From positions 62,001-126,000 of the forward strand of contig NZ_FMZJ01000008.1 of assembly GCF_900101455.1 (NCBI RefSeq): DNA of 64,000 nt, given 5' to 3'. Positions 54,521 through 63,494 of the stretch are shown piece after piece. Both the position numbers and the translations under genes were made by a program. The first letter of the stretch is position 1, and every line of letters begins with the position of its first letter. This DNA is from Sphingomonas sp. YR710. GTDB taxonomy: Bacteria; Pseudomonadota; Alphaproteobacteria; Sphingomonadales; Sphingomonadaceae. The notes below the pieces were generated by a model that made no database searches, was not told the DNA's origin, and was given only the letters and a program-made list of their open reading frames with translations.

Positions 54521-55552
54521 ATGGCCCGCGCGCCGCGACGATCAGGACAGGCGATCACGCTCCAGACCGTGGCGGAACGGGCAGGCGTTTCGCCGATGAC
54601 CGTGTCCAACGCCGTCAACGGCACGAAGAAGATGCGGGAGGAGACCCGCCTTGCCGTCATGGCCGCGATCGAGGAACTGGGCTATGTGCCCAACACCGCC
54701 GCCCGCGCGCTGGCGTCCGCACGACAGACACGGATCGGCATTGTCTATCGCAATGCCCAAAACGCCTTTCTCAGCGCGATGCTGGTCGGCACGCTCAATG
54801 CGGCCGCGCGGCTGAACGCTCAGGTGATCGTCGCCAAGTGCGACAGCTTCGATTTCGATGATGCCGCTGCCGCGGTGTCATCGCTGATTCGCAACGGCGC
54901 TAACGCCATCCTGCTGGCGCCGCCCTATAGCGAGATTCTCAGCGGCACGTCCTTCGCCCGCGAGCTCGCCATCCCGCTTGCCGCCATCGCCCATGGCGCT
55001 GGCCTGCCCGACATGGACACGATCGGCGTCAACGAAGTGGCGGCCGCGCGGGACATGACCGAACATCTGATAGACCGCGGCCACGAGCGCATCGGCTTCA
55101 TCACCGGGCCTGCCGATCATTCCTCCAGCACCAGCCGTCTGCGCGGCTTCCTATCGGCGCTCGCGGCGCATGGTATCCGCGAGGATGAGGCGCTGATCCA
55201 GCCCGGGCTTTTTACATTCGAGTCCGGCCTCGCCGCGGCGGCAACCCTGCTGGACCTCTCCCGGCGACCTACCGCGATCTTTGCCAGCAATGACGACATG
55301 GCGGCCGGGGTCAGTCTGGTCGCGCACCGGCGCGGTCTGCGCGTGCCGGACGATCTTGCGATCGCCGGTTTCGATGACGCACCCATCGCCGTGAAGATCT
55401 GGCCGCCGCTCAGCACCGTCCGGCAGGAAATAGAGGTGATGGCGGAACGCGCGACGGCGATGCTGGTCGCCCGCCATCATGGCGAGGGGCCGGGCGGGGA
55501 GCCGGTCAGCGAACGCATCGCTTATGCTGTTATTACCCGTGAATCGACCTGA
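54521..55552 (+). CDS. LacI family transcriptional regulator
   Basis: 343 residues. The N-terminal LacI helix-turn-helix is ITLQTVAERAGVSPMTVSNA with the hinge ELGYVPNTAARALASARQ. The periplasmic-binding-protein-like sensor domain follows (RIGIVYRNAQNAFLSAMLVG, GANAILLAPPY, GFITGPADHSSSTSRLRGF, PTAIFASNDDMAAGV, DLAIAGFDDAPIA). LacI proteins usually respond to sugars. The TonB receptor and GH3 promoters carry a shared 13-bp site, so those are the likely targets. Confidence 0.93.
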   Translation: MARAPRRSGQAITLQTVAERAGVSPMTVSNAVNGTKKMREETRLAVMAAIEELGYVPNTAARALASARQTRIGIVYRNAQNAFLSAMLVGTLNAAARLNAQVIVAKCDSFDFDDAAAAVSSLIRNGANAILLAPPYSEILSGTSFARELAIPLAAIAHGAGLPDMDTIGVNEVAAARDMTEHLIDRGHERIGFITGPADHSSSTSRLRGFLSALAAHGIREDEALIQPGLFTFESGLAAAATLLDLSRRPTAIFASNDDMAAGVSLVAHRRGLRVPDDLAIAGFDDAPIAVKIWPPLSTVRQEIEVMAERATAMLVARHHGEGPGGEPVSERIAYAVITREST

Positions 55553-55565
55553 TCGGGGGGCAGGT

Positions 55566-56960
55566 TCAGGGCTGCATGTCGATGATGACGCGACGATAGC
55601 GGGTTAGCGGCGGCGTTCCTGCATCCCGGACCTCGAGGATCAGATGCAGCACGGTGGGCTTGGTCACGACCGGCAGCGTGACGCGCGTGCGCGCCGCGTT
55701 GGGTGCCTCGATCACGGCTGGCGGCTGGGGCGGGATGCCGCCCACCTCACGATATTGCCACCAGCGATAGGAGAGTGCGTCACCGTCCGGATCGCGCGTA
55801 CCCATCGCATCGAGCGCCAGACTTTCGCCCGATCGGCCGGACAGCCTGACCGCGCCGAGCCCCGCCGCGCCGGCGATGGTCACCACCGGGGGATGATTGG
55901 CTTCGTTGTAATGCGGCGTCAGCGTCCAGCCGATCCGCGCGGCGAAATCATTTTGAAAGGCGCCGCGCCAGCGATAGACCGTTGCCTGATTGCCCGCCCA
56001 CAGCGCACCGTCCCGCACGAATATATCCTTTGTATCGGCATAGAGCCCGCCATCTGGCTCCGCCCGCATATAACGGCCGCCCCACCCGCCCCAGTCGGGA
56101 TGTTCCGCATCGCCCAGCCCGGTAGGGATGAGGTAGAGGAAAGAGGGCGCGTCCCCCTCCATGATGAACGCGGGCAAGGGGTATAGCTCGCCCAGCGGGC
56201 CGCGGCGGACATTCGTCGCCAGCCATGGATCGAGCACCATCTCCCGATCGGGCCAGCGTTCCGCCGTGAGGCGGTCGCCGGATATGCCGGACCATGCCGC
56301 CATATTATACTGGCCCCAGCCATGGATGCTGGCGATCCAGAACAAATCGGGGAAAGTGCGGCGCAGCCATGGCCCTGCGTCATCCTGATCCGAGATCGAA
56401 TAAACGCGTAGCTTCGCGATGAAGGCCCGCAATTGCTCGGGTGAGCGCTGCGCCCGCACGGTCCAAAGCGCCTGCGCCAGATCGACGACACCACCCCACG
56501 CCAGTACCCAGACCGGTCGCGTGTCGGCCCGGTCCACCGCACCCACGATCAGCCGGGACGCCGCACTGTCGTGCCCGTCGCCGACGCCAGCCATGCCATA
56601 AAGCGGGGTCCCCGCGCGTACCATCGATCGCAACGCGGCAGCGGAGGGATAGGCCGGGTCGTGACGGATCAGGTTGGCACGAACAGCGGCATAGGCGTCG
56701 ATCCGTTCTGCGATCAGATCGGTGCGAACATGGTCGCGCTGCCACACCGATGTCGCGGCGACCAACCCTTCGACGTCGAACTGGTCGGTGTAGAGCAGGA
56801 AGCGGACCAGCGATTCGGAGTCGTCCGGCTCGTTGCCGATGTCGGTCAGGACGATGACGCGGGGTTTGGGCGCGACGGAGATCGCAGGGCCAGCCACCGC
56901 TGCCGCCGATGCCAGCAGCATAAGCCAGGCGAAGAGCAGTCGGGCAAACGGCATCGGCAT
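55566..56960 (-). CDS. Exported DUF1593/nucleoside-hydrolase-like protein (Sde182 type)
   Basis: 464 residues from ATG at 56958-56960 with signal peptide FARLLFAWLMLLASAAAVAG. The nucleoside-hydrolase-like fold is marked by RVIVLTDIGNEPDDSESLVR (Asp cluster), GMAGVGDGHDSAASRLIVGA, and WVLAWGGVVDLAQALW. A C-terminal Ig-like part has MGTRDPDGDALSYRWWQYRE. Homologues include a cellulose-associated Sde182 protein; the activity is unproven. Periplasmic or extracellular, probably acting on glycosides or nucleosides. It lies 83 bases downstream of the TonB receptor gene on the same strand. Confidence 0.82.
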   Translation of the reverse strand: MPMPFARLLFAWLMLLASAAAVAGPAISVAPKPRVIVLTDIGNEPDDSESLVRFLLYTDQFDVEGLVAATSVWQRDHVRTDLIAERIDAYAAVRANLIRHDPAYPSAAALRSMVRAGTPLYGMAGVGDGHDSAASRLIVGAVDRADTRPVWVLAWGGVVDLAQALWTVRAQRSPEQLRAFIAKLRVYSISDQDDAGPWLRRTFPDLFWIASIHGWGQYNMAAWSGISGDRLTAERWPDREMVLDPWLATNVRRGPLGELYPLPAFIMEGDAPSFLYLIPTGLGDAEHPDWGGWGGRYMRAEPDGGLYADTKDIFVRDGALWAGNQATVYRWRGAFQNDFAARIGWTLTPHYNEANHPPVVTIAGAAGLGAVRLSGRSGESLALDAMGTRDPDGDALSYRWWQYREVGGIPPQPPAVIEAPNAARTRVTLPVVTKPTVLHLILEVRDAGTPPLTRYRRVIIDMQP

Positions 56961-57042
56961 GGTCCGTTCATCGCACATTTCGGGCAGCCGCCCAATCACA
57001 CGGCCGGCTCCCCGCGAGGAGGAGCCAGCCGAGTCACTCGCG

Positions 57043-59481
57043 TCAGAACTTCACGCCGAAGGTGGTGCCGAAATAGCGATTGGCATCCTTATTGATGTTC
57101 GCCCACAGATCCGTCCCGTTCGTCGCATTCGCCAGGATGGTGCCGTGGTTCAGCTGCGAATAATATGTGTGGTTGAATAGATTGCGCACGAACAGCGTGA
57201 CGTTCCAGCGGCTGTCGATCTGCCGCAGGCCAATGCTGGCGTCCACGATGGCATAACCGTCCTGCTTCAACAGCGGGTCCTGGTTGAGGGCGAAGATGGT
57301 ATCGCTCTGATAGTTGAGCGCCACCTGCACGAAACCGGACAGATTACCGAATGCCCGTTCGTAGCGCGGCGTAACGCCGACCCGGTAGCGCGGTGTCGCG
57401 GGCAGTTGGCCGCCCACCACATCGATGATCGGGCTGGATGTCGTGGTGACGCCGCCGACAGTGGTGGTGCGGGCATAGCATTGGTTGACCGGGAAATTGC
57501 TGCTGTAGGCGGTGACCCCGGTCTGCAACTGAATGGGGCAGCTTTGCCCCGGCACGTCGACCGTGGCATCGATCAGCGTGAAATTGGCCGCGACCGAAAA
57601 GTTGCGGGACGGGCGCGCGGTCGCCTCGACCTCAAAGCCCTGCGAGCGGGACTTGCCGGCATTGCCGAGCACCGTGACGAACGTGCCCGTGGCGACGTTG
57701 GTCAGCAGTGACTGAATCTGAAGATTCTGGAAGTCCGAGCGGAATAGCGCCGTGCTGATGTCGAACACCCCGCCGGGCGCCTGCCATTTCGCGCCAAGCT
57801 CATAGGCGTTCACATGTTCGGGCGCGATGCCGGTCTGATTGGCATAGTCGGTGATGTCGATGTCGAGCGCGAATGCCTTGTAGCCGCGCGTATAGGAGGC
57901 ATAGACCTGCAGGTTGCGGTTGAACTCGTAGCGGAGCCCCGCCTTGCCGGTGGTTGCCGAGCCACTGCGCGAGCGCGTGCCGCTATTGATCGGCGTGCCG
58001 GGGAACAGTGTGTCGCCGGCGACTAGCGGGCCGAACACCGATCCCGTCACCGTCTGCTTCTCATGTTGTTCGCGCAGGCCCGCGATGAGATGCAGGCCGC
58101 CGACGAGGCGCCAGTCAATCTGTCCGAAGGCGGCGACATTGTCGCTGGTGAAATTGCCCGAGTAGCCGGAGGAGGTGGCCGTGACCGTGCCGGTGCAGGC
58201 CCCGCCGATCGCCGCGCCCGCGCTGCAGTTCAGCCGGCGGCGCACGCCGGCGCGGTCCAGGTCGAGATGCGCGTAGAAGATGCCGGCGACATAGGTGAAA
58301 TCGCGGTTACCGTTGGACCCGATCCGCAGCTCCTCCGAATAGTTGTTATAGGCGAAGCGCGACGAGTTCTGGTTCCACTGCGCATAAGGGAAGGTGCCGA
58401 CAAAGCGCAGCGGATCGGACGCGATCTGATCCGGCTCGAACTGATCGGCCTCGATATAGCGCTGGAATGCGGAAATCGACGTAATCGTCGCCGCGCCCAG
58501 ATCCCAGTCGCCCTGGAGGGAGACGATCGTCGATTTGGTGCGATAATAGCTGAGGTCGTCGTTCGACACGTTGCGGTTGCTGGGCGACGCGATCACGTCC
58601 GGACCCAGCAAGGTGGCGATACCCGCCGTCGTGACACGCACCGGTACACGCGAATTGCCGTCGGCATCCATTTCGCGATAGTCGCCGGTCAACAGGAAGG
58701 TGAGATCCGGCGTAGCATCCCACGCCAGCTTGCCGCGAACGCCCCAGCTCTTGTAGCCGTTGACGTCCTTGTTCTTGGCAACATTGTAGATATGGCCGCC
58801 AACATCGTTGTAAAATCCGCTGACCCGCGCGCGCAGCGTCTCGCTGATCGGCGTGGTGACGGTGCCGTTGACGCGATATTCGCCCTGCTCCGCGACGGTC
58901 GCTTCGACGCTGCCGCCAAACTCTTTGCCGGGGCGCTGCGTTACGATGCTGATGACACCGGCGGTCGCATTCTTGCCAAACAGCGTGCCCTGCGGTCCGC
59001 GCAGGACCTCGACCCGCTCCAGATCGGCGAGGTCCGAAAAGCCCTGCGCCTGGCGGGGGGCGACGACACCGTCGACGACCACCGACACCGCCGATTCGAC
59101 GCCGAGGCTGAACAATTGCGTGCCTACGCCGCGAATGCGGAAGCTGGCGTTGCCGGGATTATTGCCCGCCTGGAAGCTGAGCGATGGAACGGCGCGCGTC
59201 AGGCTTGACGTGTCGTTGATCTGCTGGCCAGCGAGCGCGGACCCGCTGATCGCTGTCACGGCGAGCGGCACCTGCACCAGACGCTCGGAGCGCTTCTGCG
59301 CCGTTACGATGATTTCAGTGGCTTCCGGCTCGGCCGATGCGGGAGTCGAAGCCACCTGCGCGGCATCGACCGGAGTGGGGGCCGGGGCGGGGTCGGTCTG
59401 CGCCGCCGCGGGAAATGAAGCGAATGCCAGCGCGAGACCGCTGACCATACCGAAATGCCGAGGTCGTACCATTTTTCTCAT
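57043..59481 (-). CDS. TonB-dependent outer-membrane receptor
   Basis: 812 residues from ATG at 59479-59481 (GGAGGGG upstream; an earlier ATG would prevent a clean signal peptide). Signal peptide: GMVSGLALAFASFPAAAQ. The plug domain starts after TEIIVTAQKRSERLVQVPLA and includes VLRGPQGTLFGKNATAGVIS. A 22-strand barrel follows, ending RYFGTTFGVKF with a terminal Phe. Sphingomonad receptors of this type import oligosaccharides, glycosides or aromatics. It diverges from the GH3 gene, with mirrored 13-bp sites in the two promoters. Confidence 0.95.
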   Translation of the reverse strand: MRKMVRPRHFGMVSGLALAFASFPAAAQTDPAPAPTPVDAAQVASTPASAEPEATEIIVTAQKRSERLVQVPLAVTAISGSALAGQQINDTSSLTRAVPSLSFQAGNNPGNASFRIRGVGTQLFSLGVESAVSVVVDGVVAPRQAQGFSDLADLERVEVLRGPQGTLFGKNATAGVISIVTQRPGKEFGGSVEATVAEQGEYRVNGTVTTPISETLRARVSGFYNDVGGHIYNVAKNKDVNGYKSWGVRGKLAWDATPDLTFLLTGDYREMDADGNSRVPVRVTTAGIATLLGPDVIASPSNRNVSNDDLSYYRTKSTIVSLQGDWDLGAATITSISAFQRYIEADQFEPDQIASDPLRFVGTFPYAQWNQNSSRFAYNNYSEELRIGSNGNRDFTYVAGIFYAHLDLDRAGVRRRLNCSAGAAIGGACTGTVTATSSGYSGNFTSDNVAAFGQIDWRLVGGLHLIAGLREQHEKQTVTGSVFGPLVAGDTLFPGTPINSGTRSRSGSATTGKAGLRYEFNRNLQVYASYTRGYKAFALDIDITDYANQTGIAPEHVNAYELGAKWQAPGGVFDISTALFRSDFQNLQIQSLLTNVATGTFVTVLGNAGKSRSQGFEVEATARPSRNFSVAANFTLIDATVDVPGQSCPIQLQTGVTAYSSNFPVNQCYARTTTVGGVTTTSSPIIDVVGGQLPATPRYRVGVTPRYERAFGNLSGFVQVALNYQSDTIFALNQDPLLKQDGYAIVDASIGLRQIDSRWNVTLFVRNLFNHTYYSQLNHGTILANATNGTDLWANINKDANRYFGTTFGVKF

Positions 59482-59568
59482 CGTCCCCTCCGAAAACCTT
59501 CGATCTAGGGAGGGCACAAGCAGCCGTTGCTCGCCATCCCCTCCTGCAAAACAGGTTCAGTCACTAGA

Positions 59569-59581
59569 ATAGCGCTAAACT
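59569..59581. promoter_or_regulatory. LacI-type operator at the TonB receptor promoter
   Basis: ATAGCGCTAAACT, 88 bases upstream of the receptor ATG. It is the exact reverse complement of the site at 59774-59786. The core TTTAGCGCTA has the central CG-flanked symmetry typical of LacI operators. Confidence 0.72.
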
Positions 59582-59773
59582 TAAGCCCGATCTGAACCTC
59601 TCGCCGGCGATTGTCAATCGCGGAATCAATTTACCAATGGCGGACGTGGGCAAAGAGGGAAGCTCTTCACAATGGTATGTTTCATTGGATATTGTTGCTG
59701 GAAGCATCCCGATCCGCGCGCTGCCAACCGAGGATATTGACAAAATCCGACCCCTCGACAATTTCCCTAAGAC

Positions 59774-59786
59774 AGTTTAGCGCTAT
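59774..59786. promoter_or_regulatory. LacI-type operator at the GH3 promoter
   Basis: AGTTTAGCGCTAT, 57 bases upstream of the GH3 ATG. TATATAA directly overlapping its end could be a -10 element, so a bound repressor would block transcription. The rest of the 361-base divergent gap (59482-59842) shows no gene. Confidence 0.72.
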
Positions 59787-59842
59787 ATAAATGGTGCACG
59801 GGATTCGCGATCCAGGCCCGTAGTCGAGAGGATGATCCTGTA

Positions 59843-61969
59843 ATGAATGGCACAGCGGCGGAGCCGTACGAACCCGGCGACAGCGCACGGTCGCCCATGA
59901 TCGCGGCAATCGACGCGGAAGCGGACAACATCGTCGCGCAGCTCACCCTCGCCGAGAAAGTCGGAATGATGTCCGGTAGCGGCTTCTTCGACGCGCTGCG
60001 CGAGGATGATCGCGTCTGGGGCGCTCGGCCCTATCGCGCGGGCGGAGGGGTGGAGCGGCTCGGCATTCCGCCGCTCTATTTCACCGATGGCCCGCGTGGC
60101 GTGACGCGCACCGGTTCGACCTGTTTTCCTTGTACCATGGCGCGCGGCGCGACCTTCGACACCGATCTGGAACATCGCGTAGGACAGGTGATGGGCATTG
60201 AGGCGCGTGCGCAGGACTGCAGCTTTTCCGGCGCCGTCTGCATTAACCTGCTGCGCCATCCCGCGTGGGGACGCGCGCAGGAGACCTATGGCGAGGATCC
60301 CTGGCATCTGGGCGTCATGGGCGCCGCAATGGGCACCGGCATCCAGACCCATAATGTCATCGGCACGGTGAAGCATTTCGCCGTCAACTCGATGGAGAAC
60401 GCCCGCTTCAAGGTGGATGTTCGCATCGGCGAGCGCGCGCTGCACGAAGTCTATCTGCCGCATTTCAAATATTGCCTCGATGCGGGCGTAGCGACCGTCA
60501 TGACGGCCTATAACAAGGTCAACGGCGAATATTGCGGCCAGAACCATGTCCTGTTGACCGATATCCTGCGTGGGGAATGGGGTTTCGAGGGCTTCGTCCA
60601 TTCGGACTGGGTGCGCGGCGTACACAAGGTCTATGGCGCGACAGCCGGGCTGGACGTCGAAAATCCGGAACCGCTCGTCTTTGGCGAACATTTGATTGCG
60701 GCAGTGGATAATGGTGCGGTCGCGCCCTTCGTGGTCGATCGCGCCTGTCGCCGCATCCTGCGCACGCAGCTGCGCTTCGCGAAGACCGAGGACCCGATGC
60801 CCGCTTACCCGGCCGACCTCATCGCCTGCGACACGCATCGCGCGCTGGCACTGGAAGCGGCAGAGAAATGCGCGGTCCTGCTGGAGAATGATGGCACCCT
60901 GCCGTTGTCGCAGGCCCGCGTGAAGCGCGTGGCCGTGCTCGGTCGACTCGCTGCACTGGAAAATACCGGAGACAATGGATCGAGCCGCGTCAGCTCTCCT
61001 TATGTCGTCACCGCGCTTCAAGGGTTGCAGGCGCTGCTGGGCGCGAATGCGATCCTCCATGCGGACGAGAGCGACCTCGACGCCGCCCGCGCGGCCGCCG
61101 CACAGGCGGACGCGACCATCGTCGTCGTCGGCTATACGGCCGAGGAGGAGGGCGAATATATCATCGGTGACATCGCGCTGGGCGCCGACAAGGAAGCCGA
61201 TATCAAGAAGGGCATCCCGCCTCGTCCCAGCATATCCGATCGGCCCATCGGCGGCGATCGCCGGTCGCTCGGCCTGCCTGACGCGCAGATCGCGCTGATC
61301 CGCGCCGCAGCCGAAGGCGGCAAGCCGGTCGTTGTCGTCATCGTCGCCGGATCGGCGGTTCTGGTCGAGGAATGGCGCGATCAGGCGAATGCCATCTTGA
61401 TGGGCTTCTATGCGGGAATGGAGGGAGGCAACGCGCTGGCCCGCCTGCTTTTCGGCCTGTCAGTCCCGTCCGGCAAGCTGCCCTTTACAGTGGCGCGGAA
61501 TGCGACCGATTACCCCTGGTTCGATCGGGATGCCGACGCGATCGACTATGACCTGTGGCATGGCTACACCAAGTTCGACCGGGAGGGGCTGAGCCCGCGT
61601 TATGCCTTTGGCCATGGGCTGTCCTACACGCGCTTCGCTTATCGCGCGCTGAAGGCGCGGCGTGCCGGCGGCGGCATCGAGGTCTCGGTGGCGGTGCGCA
61701 ATGTCGGTGCCGTTGCCGCCGCGGAAGTGGTGCAATGCTATGTCGGGCATCCCGGGCAGGTGGTCGAACAACCCGTCAAGCTGCTGCGCGGGTTCGACCG
61801 TGTCGATCTGGCGCCCGGCGAAACGCGGATCGTGCGCTTTACCGTGTCGCTCGATTCGCTGCGCTATCGCGATGTCGCGACCCATGGCTGGGTGCTCGAA
61901 CCGGGCGATTACCGGATCATGGTGGGTGGATCATCCGAAAGCCTGCTGGGTACGAGCATCACGATCTGA
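59843..61969 (+). CDS. Glycoside hydrolase family 3 (beta-glucosidase type)
   Basis: 708 residues. The TIM-barrel part has IPPLYFTDGPRGVTRTG, INLLRHPAWGRAQETYGEDP, GTVKHFAVNSMENAR and the nucleophile Asp in GFEGFVHSDWVRGVH. The alpha/beta sandwich has AAEKCAVLLENDGTLPL and VVVVIVAGSAVLVEEW, and the C-terminal fibronectin-III-like domain starts after YAFGHGLSYTRF. There is no signal peptide, so it works in the cytoplasm on an imported glycoside. Exo-beta-glycosidase activity is expected; the exact sugar is unknown. GAGAGG precedes the start. Confidence 0.94.
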   Translation: MNGTAAEPYEPGDSARSPMIAAIDAEADNIVAQLTLAEKVGMMSGSGFFDALREDDRVWGARPYRAGGGVERLGIPPLYFTDGPRGVTRTGSTCFPCTMARGATFDTDLEHRVGQVMGIEARAQDCSFSGAVCINLLRHPAWGRAQETYGEDPWHLGVMGAAMGTGIQTHNVIGTVKHFAVNSMENARFKVDVRIGERALHEVYLPHFKYCLDAGVATVMTAYNKVNGEYCGQNHVLLTDILRGEWGFEGFVHSDWVRGVHKVYGATAGLDVENPEPLVFGEHLIAAVDNGAVAPFVVDRACRRILRTQLRFAKTEDPMPAYPADLIACDTHRALALEAAEKCAVLLENDGTLPLSQARVKRVAVLGRLAALENTGDNGSSRVSSPYVVTALQGLQALLGANAILHADESDLDAARAAAAQADATIVVVGYTAEEEGEYIIGDIALGADKEADIKKGIPPRPSISDRPIGGDRRSLGLPDAQIALIRAAAEGGKPVVVVIVAGSAVLVEEWRDQANAILMGFYAGMEGGNALARLLFGLSVPSGKLPFTVARNATDYPWFDRDADAIDYDLWHGYTKFDREGLSPRYAFGHGLSYTRFAYRALKARRAGGGIEVSVAVRNVGAVAAAEVVQCYVGHPGQVVEQPVKLLRGFDRVDLAPGETRIVRFTVSLDSLRYRDVATHGWVLEPGDYRIMVGGSSESLLGTSITI

Positions 61970-62127
61970 TGATTGTGCCTCGGATCCCGAACGCCGGGTC
62001 ACGAAGGCACCACATGCCTTGCCGGTGATCCACGTCGGCCGGTGAGGCTCGGCTGCGAGCAAACTTGCTCCTGCCGCCAGTCTCGTGTCACGGTGGCCGC
62101 CAAAGACACCAATGGGAGAGCCTTGGC

Positions 62128-63081
62128 ATGGACACATTGCGTTTCGACGGGCGGGTGGCGATCGTCACCGGCAGCGGGGGCAATCCCGGTCTTGGCCGCT
62201 CGCACGCGATGCTGCTGGCCGAGCGCGGCGCGCGTGTGATCGTCAATGATCTCGGGCGCGAGCCGCTCGGCAGCGAGCGGGTGCCCGCCAGTGCCGAGGC
62301 CGTTGCCGCCGAGATCGTTTCCGCCGGGGGCGAGGCCGTGGCCGATGGCAACAGCGTGGCGGATGAAGCCGGCGCGAAGGCGATCGTCGAAGCCGCGCTC
62401 GATCGCTGGGGCCGCGTCGACATTCTGGTCAACAATGCCGGCGTCGGTTTTCTCGCCGCGTTCGATGAGATCAGCTCGGCCGATATCCGGACGATGATCG
62501 AGGTCCATCTGATGGGCGCGATCTGGATGTCGCGCGCAGTTTGGGGGCCGATGCGAAAGGCCGGCTATGGTCGCATCGTCAATACGACGTCGGGCGGGAT
62601 GATGGGGATGCCGGGCATGACCGGCTATGGCGCGGCCAAGTTCGGCGTGTTCGGTCTGACACGCGGCCTCGCGGTGGAAGGCGCAGCACATAATATCAGG
62701 GTCAACGCGCTGAGCCCTGGGGCCGCCACGCGTAACGGCACGCGCCATTTTACCATCCCTGATCCGGCGGCGCGGCAGGCCTTTGAGACGATGTTCCGCC
62801 CCGGCCTCGTCTCGCCTGCCGTCGCCTATCTCGCCCATTCCTCATGCGAGGTCAGCGGCATGCTGTTTCATGCGGGCGGCGGCAAGGTTTCTTCCCGTCA
62901 GATCTGCATGACGGACGGTATCGAAAAGCCCGATCTTACCATCGAGGACGTGCGCGACGGCATCGATACCATCCTCGACGAGACTATGCTGACGCCAGCG
63001 ACAAACCCCTATGATCCCAGCGTTACCGGCACCAGTTCGGCGACCGCGTTGCTGGTGCCCAAGGCCTATGAGCCCGGCTGA
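62128..63081 (+). CDS. Short-chain dehydrogenase/reductase with extended C-terminus
   Basis: 317 residues from ATG at 62128 (GGGAGAG upstream). SDR motifs: TGSGGNPGLGRSHAMLLAER (cofactor), NNAGVGF, and the active site NTTSGG...GYGAAKFG. The C-terminal 60 or so residues (GMLFHAGGGKVSSRQICMTD onward) resemble SDR units of peroxisomal MFE-2-like 3-hydroxyacyl-CoA dehydrogenases. The substrate is unknown. It is 158 bases after the GH3 gene on the same strand and may belong to that operon. Confidence 0.88.
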   Translation: MDTLRFDGRVAIVTGSGGNPGLGRSHAMLLAERGARVIVNDLGREPLGSERVPASAEAVAAEIVSAGGEAVADGNSVADEAGAKAIVEAALDRWGRVDILVNNAGVGFLAAFDEISSADIRTMIEVHLMGAIWMSRAVWGPMRKAGYGRIVNTTSGGMMGMPGMTGYGAAKFGVFGLTRGLAVEGAAHNIRVNALSPGAATRNGTRHFTIPDPAARQAFETMFRPGLVSPAVAYLAHSSCEVSGMLFHAGGGKVSSRQICMTDGIEKPDLTIEDVRDGIDTILDETMLTPATNPYDPSVTGTSSATALLVPKAYEPG

Positions 63082-63494
63082 GCGTTCATTGCGTCGATAG
63101 GCCTGAACCATGCGAGCGAATAGCGCATAAGGTGGCCGGCGGAAGCGCCGAGCGGGAGCTCGTTCGACGGCCACGGCGATCCGGGACGCCGGGTGCTGCG
63201 TATTTTGGCGATGACCTGACGCACGTCAGGCATTGATCTTGCTGGCGTCTCGATCGGGCCGGATCGAGTGGGCGGCTTCATTCGCCTGAGCGAGCCGTCA
63301 GACAAACTCCCCATCGTTGCGGAGCTGGAGCCGAACGAATTCGGGGCGGTCCAGTTACGGTTTTTCCCGGACAAGTGCGGGCCGCGCGACTGGCGTAGCG
63401 TGGCCTTTCTGAGCCTTACGGCGAGGAACTGCGTTCAAAGTTCGGGGTCTGACCATGCGAACTGCGCACGAATCTGGAGGTAGATTGAAGCGCA
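63082..63494. other. 413-base gap without a recognisable gene
   Basis: Short frames occur on both strands, but none has a good start, coding-like composition throughout or a motif I recognise. GACCTGACGCACGTCAGGC near 63214 is a small hairpin that could be the terminator of the SDR gene. The last 60 bases probably hold the leader of the chemoreceptor gene. Confidence 0.5.

Noticed and set aside
63066-63374. A 102-codon frame on the minus strand after the SDR gene
   Set aside because: It overlaps the SDR end, has no ribosome site and shows no family resemblance.
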